From positions 62,001-126,000 of the forward strand of contig NZ_BAABBN010000012.1 in assembly GCF_039537985.1 (NCBI RefSeq): a DNA stretch of 64,000 nucleotides, read 5' to 3'. Every line of letters starts with the position of its first letter. Position 1 is the stretch's first letter. Positions 59,939 through 64,000 of this stretch are shown here, piece after piece. This stretch comes from Litoribacillus peritrichatus. Lineage in GTDB: Bacteria; Pseudomonadota; Gammaproteobacteria; Pseudomonadales; Litoribrevibacteraceae. A program made the translations under genes and the position numbers. The notes beneath the pieces are model-generated. The model had not been told where the DNA came from and made no database searches. It saw nothing but the letters and a program-made list of their open reading frames with translations.

Positions 59939-61609
59939 ATGTCTGGTTTTGATCATACGAAATACTCCGCTTTTGCTCCGATCAAAATGGCCAACCGCAC
60001 ATGGCCTGATCAAGTAATTACTCATGCACCGAACTGGTGTTCTGTGGATTTACGGGATGGCAACCAAGCACTCATCGAACCTATGACGGTCGCTCAAAAA
60101 CAAGAACTGTTTAAACTATTAGTTAAAGTGGGTTTCAAGGAAATTGAAGTCGGATTTCCGGCGGCATCTCAACCGGATTTTGACTTTGTCCGCTGGTTGA
60201 TTGAAGAAGATCAAATTCCTGAAGACGTAACCATTCAGGTGCTGACTCAAGCGAGAGACACCTTAATTGAACGTACTTTCGAGTCGTTAAAAGGGGTCAA
60301 GCGCGCGATTGTGCACGTTTATAACTCCACATCCAAAGTACAAAGAGAACAGGTATTCAAACTGGATCAGCAAGGCATTATTGACATTGCAGTGAACGGT
60401 GCCAAGCACGTTAAATACTGTGCCGAACTTGCACCTGAAACCCAGTGGACGTTCGAGTATTCCCCCGAAAGCTTCACTGGCACTGAAATGGAATTTGCCG
60501 TTGAAGTCGTCAATCAGGTACTTGACGTATGGCAACCCACCCCTAGCCATAAAGCCATAGTAAATTTACCGGCAACCGTTGAGGTCTCCACACCTAACGT
60601 TTACGCCGATCAGATTGAATGGTTCTGCAATCAGGTTAACTACCGAGATGCTATTGAAGTCAGTGTCCATACCCACAATGACCGAGGTTGTGGTGTTGCA
60701 GCAGCAGAGTTGGCCGTTATGGCGGGCGCTCAGCGTGTTGAAGGCACACTTTTGGGCAATGGCGAACGCACAGGTAATATGGATGTGGTAACAATGGCAA
60801 TGAATTTATACAGCCAGGGCATTGATCCAAAGTTGGATTTTGAAGACATGGATGAGATCGTGCGCACAGTGAAAAAGTGCACTCAACTGCCCGTCCATCC
60901 GCGACACCCTTATGCCGGTGAACTTGTCTATACGGCCTTTTCAGGCTCTCACCAAGATGCCATTAAAAAGTGCTTGGATCTTAGAAATAACGAAGACAAA
61001 TGGGAAGTCGCCTACCTACCCATAGATCCAACGGATTTAGGCCGAAGCTATGAAGAAGTCATCAGAGTAAACAGTCAATCCGGTAAAGGCGGAATTGCAT
61101 ATACCTTGGAACAAGACTGCGGCTTTCAACTTCCCCGCTGGCTGCAGGTCTCTTTCAGCAGCATTGTGCAAAGCTTTGCTGAACACACAGCATCGGTAGT
61201 CAGCAGTGAAGACATGAAAAAATTGTTTGAAGCAACTTATATGAGCCACGAACAACCCTACAGATTGGGAGCTTATACTCATTCAAGAAACACCTACGAT
61301 GAGATCATCGCCAAATTACAAGGCCCGACCACCAGCGTAGAAATTACAGGCAAAGACCATGGCGCCTTGAACGCATTTACCCAAGCGCTGTCCGAGTGGA
61401 CAGACACAAAGATAGACGTGCAAGAATACCATGAACATGCCTTGAGCCATGGCAGTGACGCGCAAGCCATTTCATATGTACAGGTAAATATCAACGGTAA
61501 GAAGCTGGAGAGTGCCGCCATTCATGAAGACACTCTGACCTCCTCCATGAATGCCATAGTCGCTTCGGTGAACCAGTATTTTAATCTTGTTGAGCTGGCG
61601 GTTGCGTAA
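59939..61609 (+). CDS. leuA: 2-isopropylmalate synthase
   Basis: 556 residues, the long (type 2) form. The catalytic TIM barrel includes SVDLRDGNQALIEPM (~28-45), VHTHNDRGCGVAAAEL (~240) and GTLLGNGERTGNMDVVTMAM. The C-terminal regulatory domain (~430-556) contains KDHGALNAFTQAL and ESAAIHEDTLTSSMNAIV. It condenses 2-oxoisovalerate with acetyl-CoA, the first committed step of leucine synthesis. Preceded by a structured leader and followed by an intrinsic terminator. Confidence 0.96.
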   Translation: MSGFDHTKYSAFAPIKMANRTWPDQVITHAPNWCSVDLRDGNQALIEPMTVAQKQELFKLLVKVGFKEIEVGFPAASQPDFDFVRWLIEEDQIPEDVTIQVLTQARDTLIERTFESLKGVKRAIVHVYNSTSKVQREQVFKLDQQGIIDIAVNGAKHVKYCAELAPETQWTFEYSPESFTGTEMEFAVEVVNQVLDVWQPTPSHKAIVNLPATVEVSTPNVYADQIEWFCNQVNYRDAIEVSVHTHNDRGCGVAAAELAVMAGAQRVEGTLLGNGERTGNMDVVTMAMNLYSQGIDPKLDFEDMDEIVRTVKKCTQLPVHPRHPYAGELVYTAFSGSHQDAIKKCLDLRNNEDKWEVAYLPIDPTDLGRSYEEVIRVNSQSGKGGIAYTLEQDCGFQLPRWLQVSFSSIVQSFAEHTASVVSSEDMKKLFEATYMSHEQPYRLGAYTHSRNTYDEIIAKLQGPTTSVEITGKDHGALNAFTQALSEWTDTKIDVQEYHEHALSHGSDAQAISYVQVNINGKKLESAAIHEDTLTSSMNAIVASVNQYFNLVELAVA

Positions 61610-61682
61610 GCCTCAATTAATCAACCCGGGCATTACTGGCTCTCCTATCACAAGCACAACGATTACCAACAAACGATCACAG

Positions 61683-61711
61683 ACACAACCAAGGCAACTT
61701 GGTTGTGTTTC
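61683..61711 (+). terminator. Intrinsic terminator of leuA
   Basis: ACACAACCAAG (61683-61693) pairs perfectly with CTTGGTTGTGT (61698-61708) around a GCAA loop, followed by TT. It sits between leuA and the convergent GGDEF gene. Confidence 0.8.
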
Positions 61712-61712
61712 G

Positions 61713-62414
61713 TTAAACAACTGCCACACGATTCCTGCCTTGCGCTTTTGCTTGGTACAGCGCCTGATCTGAACGTTTCATCCATTGATCAATACTATCT
61801 GCCTTGGCCAATTGCGAGACCCCCAAACTCACCGTCACCTCTTCCCTATGAGTAAAAACAGCTTCACTCACCTGAAGCCTGAGCGCATCGGCCAAAACCT
61901 TAGCCTGAATAACGTCCGTTGACGGTAACACCAAAATAAATTCTTCCCCACCGATTCGACACAGACGATCTGAATGCCGAATCCGAGCTTGAACCGTTCT
62001 TACCACTTGTTTCAGTACGGTATCCCCTACATCGAGGCCATGTTGATCATTAACACGCTTAAAGAAGTCTATATCGATAGCAACCAATGATGCGGTATCT
62101 TGTGTTCTTTTTGCCACAGATAAACAATCATTGAGTTTATCCATCAAATATCGGCGATTAAATGCCCCTGTCAGCGGGTCTTTAATGACTTCATTTTCAA
62201 GAAGCGAGCACTGTCGCTCAAGATAATCACCATGAAAAAAGATCACCATCACAGCATAGCCAGCAACTGCTGTCGTGACGGACGCCATAACATAAGCTTG
62301 ATCCTGTAAAAACATGGCAGACACGGGAGATACACAAGCAAGTAAAAGCAAACAAAACCGAAAATGAATTTTGGATGTAGTTAACTCATATAACTTACTT
62401 ATAAAGGTGTGCAT
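61713..62414 (-). CDS. Membrane-anchored diguanylate cyclase
   Basis: 233 residues. Two N-terminal hydrophobic segments (FRFCLLLLACVSPVSAMFL, VMASVTTAVAGYAVMVIFF) anchor a C-terminal GGDEF domain: DPLTGAFNRRYLMDKL, IDIDFFKRVNDQHG and the active RIGGEEFILVLPS. RHSD before it forms the RxxD inhibitory site. It should synthesise cyclic-di-GMP. No extracytoplasmic sensor domain. Convergent with leuA. Confidence 0.93.
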   Translation of the reverse strand: MHTFISKLYELTTSKIHFRFCLLLLACVSPVSAMFLQDQAYVMASVTTAVAGYAVMVIFFHGDYLERQCSLLENEVIKDPLTGAFNRRYLMDKLNDCLSVAKRTQDTASLVAIDIDFFKRVNDQHGLDVGDTVLKQVVRTVQARIRHSDRLCRIGGEEFILVLPSTDVIQAKVLADALRLQVSEAVFTHREEVTVSLGVSQLAKADSIDQWMKRSDQALYQAKAQGRNRVAVV

Positions 62415-62652
62415 GATACTGCCCTTGTTCTAACGTCTTAAAAAACAAAGATAGTGCTCAAAAACGCACGATTAGAGGACAAAACAAGCAAGCATTGTGC
62501 AAGAAGAACGAAGTGTTAAACCAATCACAACTTTTGAACTATGACGAACACAGAATTATTTATGTATAAGAAAGAAAGATAAAAAGTTCAGAAGAGTATT
62601 AAGATATTAAAATCAGAAAGAATATTAAAAATATAAGAAGGTGTAGAAGAAG

Positions 62653-62728
62653 TGGCGTCCCATAGGGGGTTCGAACCCCTGTTACCGCCGTGAAAGGGCG
62701 GTGTCCTAGGCCTCTAGACGAATGGGAC
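62653..62728 (-). tRNA. tRNA-Glu (anticodon TTC)
   Basis: The minus strand reads GTCCCATTCGTCTAG... through the anticodon loop CCCTTTCACGG to ATGGGAC-G-CCA, with a seven-pair acceptor stem, D, anticodon and T arms (GGTTCGAACCC) complete and an encoded CCA end. 76 bases. Located downstream of gltX and tRNA-Ala. Confidence 0.97.
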
Positions 62729-62955
62729 GCATTTTGATTTCAACAACAAGACATAGTTAAAACCGTGAAATTAAACTTTGTAAATCAACAACTTACTAAA
62801 TTTAATTTCTATCGAAACGGCCTCTGTTTCGATGGCGCGTATAATAACAGCTGATTCAGAAAGTGCAACCGTTTTTGTAATAAAAACTTCAATTTTTTCA
62901 AATTGATGGTAACTAACTTAAACCAACCCAAATTCACGCATATTCCAGGCATAAA

Positions 62956-62983
62956 AAAAGCCTGATTAAAAAATCAGGCTTTT
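62956..62983 (-). terminator. Intrinsic terminator after tRNA-Ala
   Basis: AAAAGCCTGAT (62956-62966) pairs perfectly with ATCAGGCTTTT (62973-62983); on the minus strand a run of T follows. It lies seven bases after the tRNA-Ala 3' end, ending the gltX/tRNA-Ala transcript. Confidence 0.85.
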
Positions 62984-62989
62984 AGAATT

Positions 62990-63065
62990 TGGTGGAGCCT
63001 AACGGGATCGAACCGTTGACCTCAACGCTGCCAGCGTTGCGCTCTCCCAGCTGAGCTAAGGCCCC
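62990..63065 (-). tRNA. tRNA-Ala (anticodon GGC)
   Basis: The minus strand begins GGGGCCTTAGCTCAGCTGGG, has anticodon loop CTGGCAG within a CAACG/CGTTG stem, a T arm GGTTCGATCCC and ends AGGCTCC-A-CCA. 76 bases with encoded CCA. It follows gltX by 86 bp. Confidence 0.97.
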
Positions 63066-63151
63066 ATATCTTGGAACGGGGCTTATATTAATAATCACCC
63101 CGCCCACAGTCAAGTAAAAAGTTCAAAAAAGTTAATGACTTAACAGATTGA

Positions 63152-64000
63152 TCACTCTTCAACCAACTGAGTAAGAATCGCTTGATATTCTTTTTCTACT
63201 TTCTTAGTCGCTTTCTTCGAAAATCCACCCAACACTTCATTCAAAGCATAACGCAAACGTGCACGCGTCATGTCTGGCCCAAGCATCGCCATGGAGTCCA
63301 TCACCGACCAGGAGTTTGGCGTGCCCGCGATAGAAACAAAAATCGGCTGCATGAAGTCGCCCATTTTCAACTCCATTGCTAAGCTGATGGCTTTGATGTC
63401 CGCAAAGATATTATCTTTGGTCCAGTGACGTTGTGCTTCCAGTTTCCACAAAATGAACTGAAGTACCCGCTTCACTTGCTCTTCGTCTAATTTCTTATGA
63501 GCAAAGTCTTCAGCGGTTAATGGCAACATGCCTGAGAACATGAAATTTGCTAACGGCGCAATGTCACTAAAGGTTTGAACACGACCCTGAATAAAAGACA
63601 GCATCGGCGCGATGTTCTTTTCATTAAACGCCCAGTCCTGAACACGCTGAGCAAATTCTTGCTCGGTCAGATCTTCACGAACCCACAAGCTGTTCAACCA
63701 CTTCAGTTTTTCTACGTCGAAGATTGGCCCACCCAAGGAAACCCGGCTGATATCGAAATTCTCGATCATTTCTGCCAAAGAGAACTTCTCACGTTCATCC
63801 GGCATTGACCAGCCCATACGCCCCAGATAATTGGTCAGCGCTTCCGGCATAAAACCCATACGCTCATAGAAGGTAATGGACGTTGGGTTCTTACGCTTAC
63901 TTAACTTACTCTTATCCGGGTTACGCAATAACGGCATGTGAATCAGTTCTGGCATTTCCCAGCCAAAATACTGATACAACAACTTATGCTTGGGTGCTGA
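63152..64000 (-). CDS. gltX: Glutamyl-tRNA synthetase, C-terminal part (5' truncated by window)
   Basis: The frame is open to the window edge and reads APKHKLLYQYFGWEMPEL, then the class I catalytic KMSKS-type motif as KSKLSKRKNPTSI, followed by the helical anticodon-binding domain (VSLGGPIFDVEKLKWLNSLWV; HWTKDNIFADIKAISLAM). About 283 C-terminal residues are visible. It charges tRNA-Glu. The adjacency to tRNA-Ala and tRNA-Glu is typical of gammaproteobacteria. Confidence 0.96.
   Translation of the reverse strand, partial: SAPKHKLLYQYFGWEMPELIHMPLLRNPDKSKLSKRKNPTSITFYERMGFMPEALTNYLGRMGWSMPDEREKFSLAEMIENFDISRVSLGGPIFDVEKLKWLNSLWVREDLTEQEFAQRVQDWAFNEKNIAPMLSFIQGRVQTFSDIAPLANFMFSGMLPLTAEDFAHKKLDEEQVKRVLQFILWKLEAQRHWTKDNIFADIKAISLAMELKMGDFMQPIFVSIAGTPNSWSVMDSMAMLGPDMTRARLRYALNEVLGGFSKKATKKVEKEYQAILTQLVEE

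Noticed and set aside
1..64000. CRISPR array, insertion sequence or prophage
   Set aside because: No regularly spaced repeats with unique spacers, no transposase, integrase or phage structural genes were seen; the only repeats are short intergenic ones.

Overview
The window looks like the chromosome of a marine-type gammaproteobacterium with fairly low GC. The evidence is RadD, DUF2956 and YggL homologues, a gltX / tRNA-Ala(GGC) / tRNA-Glu(TTC) block, an RpoE-ChrR pair with photolyase, a modABC operon, and a lipoprotein with a rhombosortase-type tail. Genus cannot be fixed from sequence alone. Most of the window is ordinary chromosome; one large accessory biosynthetic region lies at about 34.4-52.2 kb.

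Layout. 1-3.4 kb: a truncated helical protein, a REP-like hairpin, unknown proteins and a probable GFA-family gene remnant. 3.0-6.4 kb: a minus-strand operon (acyltransferase, radD, DUF2956 protein, membrane protein). 6.6-11.1 kb: LysR regulator, tautomerase, nitroreductase, and a desaturase with an overlapping ferredoxin-type reductase. 11.3-12.0 kb: two paralogous tiny membrane proteins. 12.0-14.1 kb: an rtcB2-prfH rRNA-repair/ribosome-rescue operon behind a leader in which a perfect Shine-Dalgarno site is paired to an anti-SD-like arm. 14.2-20.9 kb: MOSC protein, MFS/AraC pair, cytochrome c5, yggL, S4 protein and unknowns. 21.0-25.4 kb: a singlet-oxygen-type stress locus (phrB, FAD oxidase, ECF sigma factor, ChrR) with two TGATCC-N18-TAT promoter candidates. 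25.6-34.4 kb: secreted M19-like/ricin protein, catalase, M43 metalloprotease lipoprotein, and three orphan solute-binding proteins.

34.4-52.2 kb, all on the minus strand: a TOMM/YcaO-type RiPP locus. In order of transcription it has a Ser/Thr kinase-cyclase-ATPase fusion, a 417-residue protein with two nitrile-hydratase-leader-like segments and a C-terminal Cys, a zinc-type cyclodehydratase/YcaO fusion, an asparagine synthetase, a second YcaO fusion that has lost its zinc cysteines, an FHA-winged-helix regulator, an unknown protein, a dual-anchored lipoprotein and a GMC oxidoreductase. Four intergenic regions of this locus carry the same direct repeat (TGTAAT-N4-TGTAAT in the sense strand) 21-26 nt upstream of -10-like elements. 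I infer a dedicated regulon in which the kinase signals to the FHA-winged-helix factor, which binds these boxes.

52.3-64 kb: tag, modABC, glutathione transferase, two diguanylate cyclases, an Lrp-type regulator, leuA behind a structured untranslated leader, tRNA-Glu, tRNA-Ala and the 3' part of gltX.
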